From assembly GCF_000696095.1 (NCBI RefSeq), contig NZ_BAYX01000006.1, forward strand, positions 310,001 to 374,000: DNA of 64,000 nt, written 5' to 3'. This document shows positions 27,253 through 36,800 of this stretch, one piece after another. This stretch comes from Rhizobium rhizogenes NBRC 13257 (lineage in GTDB: Bacteria; Pseudomonadota; Alphaproteobacteria; Rhizobiales; Rhizobiaceae). The notes below the pieces were generated by a model, which was not told the DNA's origin, did no database searches, and saw only the letters and a list, made by a program, of their open reading frames with translations. Each line of letters opens with the position of its first letter. The stretch's first letter is position 1. Position numbers and translations under genes: made by a program.

Positions 27253-29238
27253 TCAAGCTCTCCTTCTGCGAAGCAGCAGGATCAACAGCAGTGGTGCTCC
27301 GACCAGCGCCGACACGAGGCCTGCCGGGATCTGATAGGGAAAGGCGATCATTCTGCCGAACCAGTCGGCGAGCACCATCAGCCCCCCGCCGGCCAGTGCC
27401 GCGCCGGCAAGCTGCGGCATGGCGCGCCGCATTCCAAGCTCGCGCGCCAGATGGGGACCCATCAGGCCGATGAAGCTCAAGGGGCCGACCACGAGCGTAG
27501 CGGCGGCGGTCATGGCGGCTGCCAGTGAAAAGAGGCAGCCGCGCGCGAGATTGACGCGAATGCCGATCGCCTGTGCCGCCTGCGGGCCGAGCGGCAGCAG
27601 GTCGAGCCAGCGACGGGCGAGAAACGAGAGGATCAGGCCGATGATCGCCGCGATCACGGCTGCGGCGGCCTTCGGCGTGTCGACCAGATAGGTCGATCCG
27701 CTCATCCATTGCATCACCGTCATTGCGCGGGGATCCCCGCTTGCCGCGAGAACGCTGATCGAGGCATCCAGCATTGCGCCGAGCGCGATCCCCGTCAGCA
27801 GGACACGTTCCGGCGCAAAACCTGACCGCATGCCGAAAATGAAAATGGCGATGAGGATGGCGAGCGCGCCGAGGCCACCGAAGCCGAGCTGCGCCGCCAT
27901 GCCGGGCGCCGGCAGGAGAAAGAGCGCGGCGGTCACGCCGATGGTCGCGCCGGCCGATATGCCCAGCACTTCGGGGCTCGCCATTTCATTGCCGGTGAGG
28001 CGCTGCAGGATCGAGCCGACCGCGGCGAGCATAATGCCGGCGGCAAAGGCGGCGATCACGCGCGGCAGGCGGTAGGGCAGCACATCCGGCCAATTCAGGT
28101 AGGCAAGAATGTTCCATGTTCCGTCTGGCGCGCGTCCGAAGAAGATCGCACCGGCGACGAGGATGAGGAGAAGAACACTTGCTGCGGCAATAAGGGCGGG
28201 TGAGACGTGTTCGAGCCGACCTTTTGGCTCCGGAGAGGCCGGCACGCCCCGCTGCGTTACCCGAAGGCGCGGCAGCATCAGCAGCAACAACGGCGCGCCG
28301 AGAAACGCGGTGACGGCGCCCGTCGGTAGAAAGGTCGAGGAGTCTGTGGTCAAAAATGCCAATGCCTCGTCGGTCAGAAGCAGCAATCCGGCACCGATCA
28401 GCGGCGACCAGATAAGCTGGCTCTTCATCTGCCGTGCACCGGCAAGGCGGGCGATCCCGGGAGCGATGAGGCCGATGAAGCCGATGACGCCGACCGCGCT
28501 GGTGACGATTGCGGCTAGCGCGATGGCGATGCAGACGGCGGTGATGCGGGTTCGCTTGACCGACAGGCCGAGCCCGCTGGCGCCGCTGTCTCCGAGTTCC
28601 ATCAGCGATAGCGGTCGGGCCATCAGGACGGCGAGGATCGCAAGAGCGGCGATCTTGGGAAGCAGCGACAACGGTATCGTCCAGCTCTGCTGCGCCAGGG
28701 ACCCGGCGCCCCAAATGAACAGGCCGGAGAGATAGCGGTCGTTCATGAGAACGAGAATGGCGGCAAGCGCGCCGCTCCAGACGCTGACGATCAATCCGGC
28801 AAGAACCAGTGCAAAGGGCGAGAAGCCGCGCCGTGCGCCGATCAGGAAGACGACAGCCGCCGCGGCCGCGCTGCCGAAGAGGGCGACCGCATCCCGGCTC
28901 AACCCTTCAAGAGCTGGAAAGGCGAGCATCGCGGCGACCAGTGCGAGGTTTGCGCCGGCGGAGATGCCGAGCGTCGTCGGCGAGGCAAGCGGGTTGCGCA
29001 ACACCTGCTGGAGCAGGCTTCCCGCCAGCGCCAGTGCCGCGCCGGAAATAAGCGCGGTAACGATCCTCGGCAGGGTCGAATAAAGAAGCAGCATCCGGCG
29101 CGGATCGTATGCGACATCCTGCGCCGTCAGGCGCGAGAGATCGGGCGAGACCTGATGCCAGGCGAGCAGGCCGGCGAGCAGCAGAAGCCCGACCGCTACG
29201 GCGGGAGCACCGAGGCTATTATCTGAATGGATACGCAT
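27253..29238 (-). CDS. fhuB: Ferric-hydroxamate ABC permease, fused FecCD-FecCD (FhuB type)
   Basis: This 661-residue membrane protein contains two tandem FecCD permease units, as in E. coli FhuB. The first half carries VLRNPLASPTTLGISAGANLAL and GVIGFIGLIAPGIARL; the second repeats them as LTGNEMASPEVLGISAGATIGV and GPLSFIGLMGPHLARELG. It forms the whole inner-membrane channel by itself. Its ATG overlaps the FhuD stop (ATGA). Substrate is inferred to be the ferric hydroxamate made by this locus. Confidence 0.93.
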   Translation of the reverse strand: MRIHSDNSLGAPAVAVGLLLLAGLLAWHQVSPDLSRLTAQDVAYDPRRMLLLYSTLPRIVTALISGAALALAGSLLQQVLRNPLASPTTLGISAGANLALVAAMLAFPALEGLSRDAVALFGSAAAAAVVFLIGARRGFSPFALVLAGLIVSVWSGALAAILVLMNDRYLSGLFIWGAGSLAQQSWTIPLSLLPKIAALAILAVLMARPLSLMELGDSGASGLGLSVKRTRITAVCIAIALAAIVTSAVGVIGFIGLIAPGIARLAGARQMKSQLIWSPLIGAGLLLLTDEALAFLTTDSSTFLPTGAVTAFLGAPLLLLMLPRLRVTQRGVPASPEPKGRLEHVSPALIAAASVLLLILVAGAIFFGRAPDGTWNILAYLNWPDVLPYRLPRVIAAFAAGIMLAAVGSILQRLTGNEMASPEVLGISAGATIGVTAALFLLPAPGMAAQLGFGGLGALAILIAIFIFGMRSGFAPERVLLTGIALGAMLDASISVLAASGDPRAMTVMQWMSGSTYLVDTPKAAAAVIAAIIGLILSFLARRWLDLLPLGPQAAQAIGIRVNLARGCLFSLAAAMTAAATLVVGPLSFIGLMGPHLARELGMRRAMPQLAGAALAGGGLMVLADWFGRMIAFPYQIPAGLVSALVGAPLLLILLLRRRRA

Positions 29239-30146
29239 CAGGCCGCCTTCTCAAGATGGTCAAGCAGGATGCGGGCGAAGCGCTCGGCCTCCTGCACCAT
29301 GCCGAACATAAGAGAGCCGGGAAGAACCGAGATCCGCCCGGCTTTGACGAATGGCAGGCTGGTCCACAAGGGGCTCTCTTCCAGGCCGGACAGGATATTG
29401 GGGGGAATGAGCGGTTCGAAGACGATCAGCCGCAGGTTCTGATCGAGCGAAGCCAGCTGTTCGATGCCGATGGTCTCGAAACCCCAGAAATTGCCGCTAC
29501 CCGTCCAGGCGTTCTTTAGGCCGATCCGGGTCATGACGTTCTGATAGAGGCCAGCGCCGCCGTAGATGCGGGCATGATGCTGATCGACGAAACTGACGAG
29601 CGCCAGCGGCGACGGTGACATCCGTTGGACCCGCCGGGCGCAATCATCGAAGAACTGCTCCGATCTTGCGAGGAAATCGGCGGCCTGCGGCTCGCGGCCG
29701 ATCGCTGTGGCCAACGTCCTGGTCGCCTCGATGGCGCGAGGCAATGCCTCTCCCCCTTCGGCATAGATCGTCAGCTCCAGAACGGGTGCGATCGGTTCGA
29801 GGCGTGGTTTGAGGGCGGCCAGATAGGGGGTCGTCAGGATCAGGGCCGGCTTGAGGCTCGCCAGGATTTCAAGATTGATTTCCCAGGCGGTCCCGAGATC
29901 AACGACGCCAGATGGCATTTTCGGCTCCACCACCCATTTGTCCCAATCGGCAAGCGAGACGATGGCAGCCGGCGTCACCCCAAGCGCCAGAAGGGTCGAG
30001 GCCAGGCCGTAATCGAGCGAAACGATCGGGCCGGACATTGGTGATGCGGCGCACCCGATCCGAGGAGCGGCGAGCATCGCGGCGGCGGCGATCAGGGCGT
30101 TGCGGCGCGACAGCCTGAAGATGTCGAGAGGTCCGTCAGATGACAT
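29238..30146 (-). CDS. fhuD: Ferric-hydroxamate binding protein (FhuD type), Tat signal
   Basis: This 302-residue periplasmic receptor belongs to the helical-backbone metal-receptor family. Its N-terminus carries a twin-arginine signal (RLSRRNALIAAAAML), so it is probably exported folded. Family segments include RIGCAASPMSGPIVSLDYGLASTLLALGVTPAAIV and LKPALILTTPYL. I chose the ATG at 30146, 11 bp inside the FhuC end; an upstream frame to 30209 lies within FhuC. It delivers the ferric siderophore to FhuB. Confidence 0.9.
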   Translation of the reverse strand: MSSDGPLDIFRLSRRNALIAAAAMLAAPRIGCAASPMSGPIVSLDYGLASTLLALGVTPAAIVSLADWDKWVVEPKMPSGVVDLGTAWEINLEILASLKPALILTTPYLAALKPRLEPIAPVLELTIYAEGGEALPRAIEATRTLATAIGREPQAADFLARSEQFFDDCARRVQRMSPSPLALVSFVDQHHARIYGGAGLYQNVMTRIGLKNAWTGSGNFWGFETIGIEQLASLDQNLRLIVFEPLIPPNILSGLEESPLWTSLPFVKAGRISVLPGSLMFGMVQEAERFARILLDHLEKAA

Positions 30147-30960
30147 AGGCGAGCGGGGTTCCGTGCACGGGATGGGCGGTGACGCCCATGTCCGCGCCAT
30201 AGATGGCATGAAGGGTTTCCGCTTTCATCAGGCTTGCGGACGGGCCGGCGGCGATCAACCGTCCTGCCTTCAGCGCATAGAGATGATCGCAGAAACGAGA
30301 TGCGATATTGATGTCGTGGAGGACGAGAATGGCGCTCAGGTTCTTGGTGCGGCACAGCTCGTGCACGAGGCCCAGCACCTCCATCTGGTGCGCGATATCG
30401 AGGGCGGAGGTCGGCTCGTCGAGCAGAAGACAGCGGCTATCCTGCGCAATCAGCATGGCGATCCACACCCGCTGGCGCTCGCCGCCGGAAAGTGTGTCGA
30501 CCATCCGGCCCGCCAAGGTGTCGACATGGGTGAGCCGCAGGGCGGTCTCGACCTTTTCCCGGTCGAGGTCGGTAAAGCGACCGAGCGCCCCATGCCAGGG
30601 GTAGCGGCCGGAGGCGACCAGTTCCTTGACGGTCATGCCGGCGGCCGAGGATGTGTCCTGCGGCAGGTAGGCAACCGCCCGGGCGAAGGCGCGTGCATCG
30701 TAGGAGCCGGCGGGCGCGCTGTCGAACAGCACCTGGCCGCCGCTTGGTTGGATCTGCCGGGCGAGCAGCTTGATCAGGGTGGATTTTCCCGAACCATTGT
30801 GGCCGATCAAGCCCGAGATTTCGCCGGCTCTGAAGCTCAGATCGAGCGGATGAAGGATGGTTCGGCCGTCCACATCGAAACGTAGCTTCTCCGTGGTGAA
30901 GACGGCCGGCTGCTCGTTGGAAGGCTCGACGGCCATTTCGCTTTTAGGTGACGCGGTCAA
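30136..30960 (-). CDS. fhuC: Ferric-hydroxamate ABC transporter ATPase (FhuC type)
   Basis: This ATPase powers FhuB. Walker A is GHNGSGKST, the signature LSGGERQRVWIAM and Walker B CLLLDEPTSALD, then the switch histidine in LVLHDINIAS. The first codon is probably the TTG at 30960, whose last two bases share the TGA stop of the GNAT gene (TTGA), suggesting translational coupling; an ATG at 30936 is the alternative. It sits second after the sigma factor in the uptake operon. Confidence 0.92.
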   Translation of the reverse strand: MTASPKSEMAVEPSNEQPAVFTTEKLRFDVDGRTILHPLDLSFRAGEISGLIGHNGSGKSTLIKLLARQIQPSGGQVLFDSAPAGSYDARAFARAVAYLPQDTSSAAGMTVKELVASGRYPWHGALGRFTDLDREKVETALRLTHVDTLAGRMVDTLSGGERQRVWIAMLIAQDSRCLLLDEPTSALDIAHQMEVLGLVHELCRTKNLSAILVLHDINIASRFCDHLYALKAGRLIAAGPSASLMKAETLHAIYGADMGVTAHPVHGTPLAYVI

Positions 30961-31487
30961 CTGATGGCCTCGAGTGGTTTGACGAAGAACAAGCAGGGAT
31001 GATCCTCATGCCAGAGCGTCGGAAAGATCTCCGCGCGGATAAAGCCGTTCCTGTCATAGAAGGCGCGCGTTGCGTCGTATTGAGGTTCGTCCTTCCCACG
31101 CGGCGCCAGCGTCTTGACCGTCAGGATCTTGCAGCCGGCACTGCGGGCGCAATCCTCGGCGGCCGCAAGCAACCGCTTGCCGACCCCGCTGCGGTGGTAG
31201 GCGCGCCTTGTGGCGATGACCAATATTTCCATGGCGTCCGGGGGATGGGATCGCATCGCGACGAAACCGGCGATCCTGTTATTGTCGACGCAGCCGAACA
31301 TCGGCAGCGACTCGATCGCCTCCGCGCATGTCTCTATGACATCGGGTTCACTGAACCATTCGGTCAGTTCCGACATGATCTCGCGGCAGATATTGCCCTT
31401 GTCGCTGGTGATCTCTATCGCATCCTGGATCTGGCTGCGCTCATCCGAAGGTGAGAACCCGCTCCCGGAAACTCCGGCATCATACAT
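30957..31487 (-). CDS. GNAT-family N-acetyltransferase
   Basis: This 176-residue protein has a GNAT acetyl-CoA loop (RRAYHRSGVGKRLLAAAE, about residues 93-110) and the following ATRAFYDRNGF strand-helix. It starts 2 bp after the sigma factor gene and overlaps fhuC. In vicibactin synthesis VbsC acetylates the alpha-amine of the monomer; this enzyme is a candidate for such a step because no other small acetyltransferase is in the island. A resistance or unrelated role cannot be excluded. Confidence 0.8.
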   Translation of the reverse strand: MYDAGVSGSGFSPSDERSQIQDAIEITSDKGNICREIMSELTEWFSEPDVIETCAEAIESLPMFGCVDNNRIAGFVAMRSHPPDAMEILVIATRRAYHRSGVGKRLLAAAEDCARSAGCKILTVKTLAPRGKDEPQYDATRAFYDRNGFIRAEIFPTLWHEDHPCLFFVKPLEAIS

Positions 31488-31489
31488 TG

Positions 31490-32080
31490 TCAGGCCCTCA
31501 TTTCTCTAGGTCTCGGCGAGCGATGGCGCCCATGATTGCTGTAGGATTCCGTCGTCTGATCGGCATTCAGCGATATGGCCGCCAGGCAGCGCGAGTGGGC
31601 ATCCCTGAGCAGTCCGCAAACGAGAGCGCATGAAACGCCGGCCTCTTTCGCGATGATGTTTTGAGGGACGTCGTCAAAATAGTGTTCCTCGTAGAATTTC
31701 CGCGTTCTGGCGGGCATCGCCTCGACCGTGCACCGAAAGGCCTCATACGCCTCGGTTTCGCGCAGCCGCTCTTCGGGACTGCCATAGGCCGATGTGCTGC
31801 CGCCGACCTGCTCTTCGACGAACAGGCCTCGTTCATAGCGCAGCCGGCGCATGTGGTCCCTGGCGAGATTGCGGACCATACGCATCACATAGGGTGCCGG
31901 CGCGGCTATATCGGACTTGAGCGGCTTGGAGACCAATTGAAGGAGGACTTCCTGAACGACGTCTTCGGCAAGCGTCATGCAGCCGGTGATCCGGCGGGCG
32001 CTGGCCAATAGCTTAGGATAGGCGAGGAGTGCTGCTTTGAGCTGTTCATTCGATATCGACTGCGAAGGATTGACGACCAT
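31490..32080 (-). CDS. rpoI: ECF sigma factor, iron-starvation (RpoI/PvdS-like) group
   Basis: This 196-residue sigma factor has region 2 (MTLAEDVVQEVLLQLVS) and region 4 (YFDDVPQNIIAKEAGVSCALVCGLLRDAHSRC). No anti-sigma gene (FecR type) is adjacent, as is usual for RpoI and PvdS, which respond to a repressor instead. It heads the sigma-GNAT-fhuCDB-phbB operon. A TGA-N9-TCA box lies 71 bp upstream of its ATG. In Rhizobium leguminosarum RpoI is needed for vbsGSO and vbsADL transcription; the same role for the two biosynthetic operons here is likely. Confidence 0.88.
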   Translation of the reverse strand: MVVNPSQSISNEQLKAALLAYPKLLASARRITGCMTLAEDVVQEVLLQLVSKPLKSDIAAPAPYVMRMVRNLARDHMRRLRYERGLFVEEQVGGSTSAYGSPEERLRETEAYEAFRCTVEAMPARTRKFYEEHYFDDVPQNIIAKEAGVSCALVCGLLRDAHSRCLAAISLNADQTTESYSNHGRHRSPRPREMRA

Positions 32081-32150
32081 GTCGGGTTCTCTCTGAAATC
32101 CAAAGTTGCATTTCGATGTACCCCTCTGTTTTGGCGCACCCTAAAAAACA

Positions 32151-32165
32151 TGATAATGTTAGTCA
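32151..32165. promoter_or_regulatory. Candidate RirA iron-responsive operator upstream of sigma factor gene
   Basis: TGATAATGTTAGTCA fits TGA-N9-TCA. On the minus strand it overlaps a possible -35 element (TTGACT). Its distance from the ATG (71 bp) is close to that of the two other boxes. The remaining gap 32166-32524 has nothing recognisable besides being AT-rich near 32200-32260. Confidence 0.6.
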
Positions 32166-32524
32166 ACATAAAAACGCGTCAGCGCCGGCTTCCTGCCTTA
32201 TTTCATGATATCCCATTAATTTTATTGATTTTTATTGGAAGAATCTGTGGTTGGCATGATGCCTTTTCGATGTCGACTGATCGATCTAAGCTCCGCTAAG
32301 ACACTGATAGTGGCCCATGAGCGAGGATTAGCCGCTGCGAAATGACGGGCGCTGGAAGGGATGAAAACATACCCGTGGGGCCTTAAGGTTGAACCATTTT
32401 TAGTTGTATTTCTTCGGCCGGCTTTCGCTCCCCGTAGATAGTATCTGCAATCGAACGTCCATCGCGCAGACTCAAGCCCTGGTGCTCGGTCCGCGCGATG
32501 TTTTTTGTGAGCACTACAGGGCGT

Positions 32525-33835
32525 CTATTCCGCCGCCTGCCCCATATGCGCGGAGAGAAGCGAGGCTTGCCCCTGAGATTCCCATTGAACGATCGGATCA
32601 AGCTGATCGAGGTCGAAATGCGCCTTGTCGAGCAGGGCGTTGGCGATGACGGCGCTTCGCCATGCGGCGAGGCTGAGCTGGGGCTCGGCGATCCCGTGGC
32701 TGTTGCGCCCCCCATTCAGCACGAAAATCTTATTCTCGGGCGGACCGTCCCATGCCACGGAGAAATCGCTTTCGAGAACAGGCTCGCCGATGGAGTTGAC
32801 CGCAATCCGGCTCTGGAGAGATTGGAGGAAGTCGGGGAGCACGAAGCGATACCCGGTGGCAAGCACGACCATGTCGACTTCGATCGTCTCGATGCTATCG
32901 TCAAAGCCGTTGCGCATGGTCAGTTCGATCTCGGGACCGTTACTTAGGGCTGAGATGACGTCGCGATACGGGCGCAGGGCTATGCCGTGATCGAGCCCAT
33001 CGAGCTTCCTTTCGTAGAGGCGGCGATAGAGCTTCTTCAAGGTCGAGGGGGAGACACCATCGCTGGCAAGCACCTGCCGGCGCGTATGAGTGAGCCGCAG
33101 GTCCTCGGGCAGGCCATGGAAGCGTTCCATATAGCCGGGCGTGAAGAGCTCGTTGGTGAAGGGCGTTGCATCGAGCGGCTCGAAATTGGGCCGGCGGCTG
33201 AGCCAATGGATCGAGGCAACGGTCTTCATGTCCATGAGGGCATCGACGATCTCCGCACCGCTCTGACCGCCGCCGATCACGGCGACGCGCGGTGCCTTCA
33301 GATCGCCAAGGCGCAAGGCGGCCTCGCTGCTGTGAAAGGCGAGCGATTTCGGCAGTCTTTCGGCCCATGCCGGCCGCGCTGGAATCTTGCCGACGCCAAC
33401 CGAGAGGTTGCGGGCATGGATCTGCGTGTTGTCGGTGGCGACCGAGAACAGCCCGTCGGCCATTTGAACGTCACGCATGCTGGTGCCGAAGCGAAGCGAT
33501 GTCAGCCCGCGCGCCACCCATCCGAGATAATCGGCGAATTCCTTGCGCGGAACGGCCTCATATTCGGCGTTGATAAACTGATAGAAACGCTTATGCGCCA
33601 CCAGGTAGGACAGGAAGCTCCACGGGCTTGTCGGGTTGGTCGCTGTCACCAGATCCTTGAGGATCGATGTCTGCATTTCCGCGCCAGGGAGCATCATGCC
33701 CGGATGCCAGGCAAAGGACGGCCGCTTTTCGAAGAAACGGACCGACAGCGCCGGAATAGAGTCCAGCTGGGCGGCAAGGCTGAGGTTGAACGGACCAATT
33801 CCGGCCCCGGCGAGGTCGAGCACTTGAGATGTCAT
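32525..33835 (-). CDS. vbsO: L-ornithine/L-lysine N-monooxygenase (VbsO/IucD family)
   Basis: This 436-residue FAD- and NADPH-dependent enzyme hydroxylates the side-chain amine of ornithine or lysine, the first step to a hydroxamate. Visible are the FAD motif GAGIGPFNLSLA (residues 10-21), FAWHPGMMLPGAEMQTSILKDLV, the NADPH motif GGGQSGAE (about 187) and the C-terminal SHGIAEPQLSLAAWRSA. Overall it reads at least as close to lysine-specific IucD/RhbE as to ornithine enzymes, so the amino acid is open. It is 33 bp downstream of the NRPS gene in one operon. Confidence 0.9.
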   Translation of the reverse strand: MTSQVLDLAGAGIGPFNLSLAAQLDSIPALSVRFFEKRPSFAWHPGMMLPGAEMQTSILKDLVTATNPTSPWSFLSYLVAHKRFYQFINAEYEAVPRKEFADYLGWVARGLTSLRFGTSMRDVQMADGLFSVATDNTQIHARNLSVGVGKIPARPAWAERLPKSLAFHSSEAALRLGDLKAPRVAVIGGGQSGAEIVDALMDMKTVASIHWLSRRPNFEPLDATPFTNELFTPGYMERFHGLPEDLRLTHTRRQVLASDGVSPSTLKKLYRRLYERKLDGLDHGIALRPYRDVISALSNGPEIELTMRNGFDDSIETIEVDMVVLATGYRFVLPDFLQSLQSRIAVNSIGEPVLESDFSVAWDGPPENKIFVLNGGRNSHGIAEPQLSLAAWRSAVIANALLDKAHFDLDQLDPIVQWESQGQASLLSAHMGQAAE

Positions 33836-33868
33836 AAAGCAGCTCCAGAATGATATCGGAAAGAAAGA

Positions 33869-36800
33869 TTATTTGGCCTTGCGCGCGGACGCGGATGTCG
33901 TCTCGAAGGCCTGGTCGAGTCGTCTCGCAAAGCGCTGATGGAAGGGTGTCTTGCCGATGATCGTCAGATGGTTGGTGCCGGTGACGATCTCGGAGGCCGT
34001 GGCGTTGGGCGAATAGCGGCGCCAGTCGATGACGTTCAGCGATCGCGTCAGCGAGTCCTCGGCGGCAAAGGCATGAATGCGGAAATCCGCCGGTTGCAGC
34101 TGGTAGTTTCGGAAGATCATCGCATTATCGATCAGGATCCAGAATGTGTGCTCCTCGGAGCCGATGTCCGGGCCGTCCGACGGCAGGATGACGTTGTGCT
34201 TGACGATATGATTGAGGAACTGTTCGTAGACTTCCTCATCCATCGCCGAGAACAGTCTCATCCAGTCGTCGCGCATCGGCGTTGTCGCCAGCCAGCACTG
34301 GACCTGCTCGTGGGTTCGATCCCGGACACCGTCGGCAAAGCGCGGCATGATGCCGAGGGTGAATTCCTCGTCCATGTCGCAGACATCCACCATGCCGATC
34401 ATGCGAAGATCGATGTCGTTCCCGAGCTGGCGGGCGGCCTCATAGGCAAGTAGGCCGCCCCAGGACCAGCCGAGGAAGGCGCATGGGCGCCCCTTGGCCT
34501 GTTTGCGGACGGCTTCGGCATAGCGCGCCGTGACATCCTCGACACGGGTGCTGAGCGTCTTGCTTTCCGTCAGGGAGTAGCAAATGAAGCCTGTCGCCGG
34601 CTGTTCCGGGCCGAGATAGTCGACAAGCCGCATGTATTCGCGGGTGCTGACCAGCAGGCCGGGGAAGCAATAGAGGAGCGGTCGGTCGCCGCCGCGCCGC
34701 AGGTAGACCATGTCGACGCCGGCTTCGTCGCGCGTGCCCTCGATGGCGATCGCGAGATCGCGGATGGTTGGATAGTTGAACATGTCGGCGATCGTCAGCG
34801 GCCATTCCGGATGGCGGGTCTTCAGGCGGGAGACGATACGCACGGCGGCGAGCGACTGGCCGCCTATATCGAAGAAGTTCTCGGTGACGCCGATTTCCGG
34901 AATGTCGAGAATATCCTTCCAGACGTCGAGGATCGCTCTTTCCTTGTCATTCGCGGACGCGACCACGTCCCGGTCTATCCGGGGAGCGGGCAGCGCGCTT
35001 CTATCCAGCTTGCTGTTCGGCCCCATCGGAAGCTTGTCCAGCAGCATGATCGTCTGCGGCACCATGTAATCCGGCAGGGCAGTCATCGCGGCCCGCCGCA
35101 ACTCCGTCACGCTCAGTGTTTCGCCTTCGCGCGGCACCACATAGGCGACCAGCGAGCTGCGCCCTCCCTCCTGATGCAGCAGCACCACGACCTCGGCGAC
35201 GCTCGGGTTGGATCTGAGCACTGCTTCGATCTCGCCAGGCTCGATGCGATAACCACGCAACTTGATCTGGTGATCGACGCGCCCGGCGAACTCCACGATG
35301 CCGTCCTCACGCCAGCGGCCAAGGTCGCCTGACTTGTAAAGCCGGCCGCCATTGTCGGAGAAGGGGTCGGGAATGAAGCGTTCCTCGGTCAGTTCCGGCT
35401 GACCTTGATAGCCGCGCGCCAGACCGCTGCCGCCGATATGGATTTCACCGATCACGCCGACCGGTACGGGAGCAAGATCCGCGTCAAGCACATAGATGCG
35501 CCTGTCGCCGACGCCCCGGCCGATCGGCGCGACGGTCCCCTCAAAACGGGTGCCTGCGGGGATCTTCCAGATCATCGGGGTCATGATCGTTTCGGTTGGC
35601 CCGTAGCCGTTGATCAGCATCTGCGCCTGCAGGTTTTCGGTGATCATGTCGAACACCGCCTGCGACAGCGCCTCGCCGCCGAACGAATAGAGCCTGAGCC
35701 TCGGTATTTCGCTGTTCTCGCCGGCATATTCGGCAAGACCGCGCACATAGCTGGTCGGAAGGCTGGCGTTGTTGACGCCGTGCTTGCGCATCATCGCGAA
35801 GGCGTCTTCCGGGGTCGCCAGCTTGTCCTGCGTCAGCACCACGCCGCCGCCGGCCATCAAGGGAACCATCCAGCGCTCATGCCCGCCATCGGAGGTGAAG
35901 GGCAGCACCGGATATTCGCAGGATGCCTCACTCATTTCGTAGATACGCAAGGTCGCCTTGCAATGATGAGCAAGCGGCCCGTGCTCGACGGCTACGCCCT
36001 TTGGCACGCCCGTCGATCCGGATGTGTAGATCACATAGGCGAGCTGCCGCTCCGCGATGGAGACGGCGGGCGCTTCGATGCTCTCGGCGGTGAGATCGGT
36101 TTTGTCGAGATTAAACATCGGCGTTGCGATGTCGGTCGGCAGGTTGGCGATCGACCGCGTGCGTGAAATGATCAGCGACAGGCCAGGCGCGCTGAGGATA
36201 TGCCGGTTGCGTGCCTCGGGATGATCCGGCTCGACGGGGGTGAAAGCACCGCCCGATTTCAGCACCGCGAGAATGGCGATGATCGCGTCGATCGACTTCT
36301 CAAGAGCGATCGCGACCCGCTTTTCCGGCCCGATCCCCATGGCGACCAGACGGTTGGCTAGTCGGTTGGCCGCCGCCTCCAGCTCGCCATGTGTAATGGA
36401 TTTTTCGCCCTGCGCGACGGCGAAGGCATCCGGCCGTCGTTTCGCCTGCGCCGAGATCACCTCATGGATCGGCAGACCGTCGTCCGCTTCCGGCTGGTCC
36501 GGATAGGGTGCGGAAAGCCTCGCGAGTTCCTCGCGCGAGACGAAGGGAATATCCTTGATCGATTGATCCGGTTTGCTGCGAAGGTGTTCAAGCGCGGTTG
36601 CCAGATCATTGGCAAAACGGACGATATGCTCGCGCTCGTATTTCTGCGGATCGAAACCGAACCGGATTTTTGCGCGGTCGCCGGAGAGATAGGAAACGGT
36701 GATAACGAGTTCGGCGTCGCGGCGGGCGGGTGGCTCGGCAAGGGTGCGAACCGCCGCTGCCGTCTCGAAACGGAAAGCCGGCCTGATGTCGAGAAGCGTC

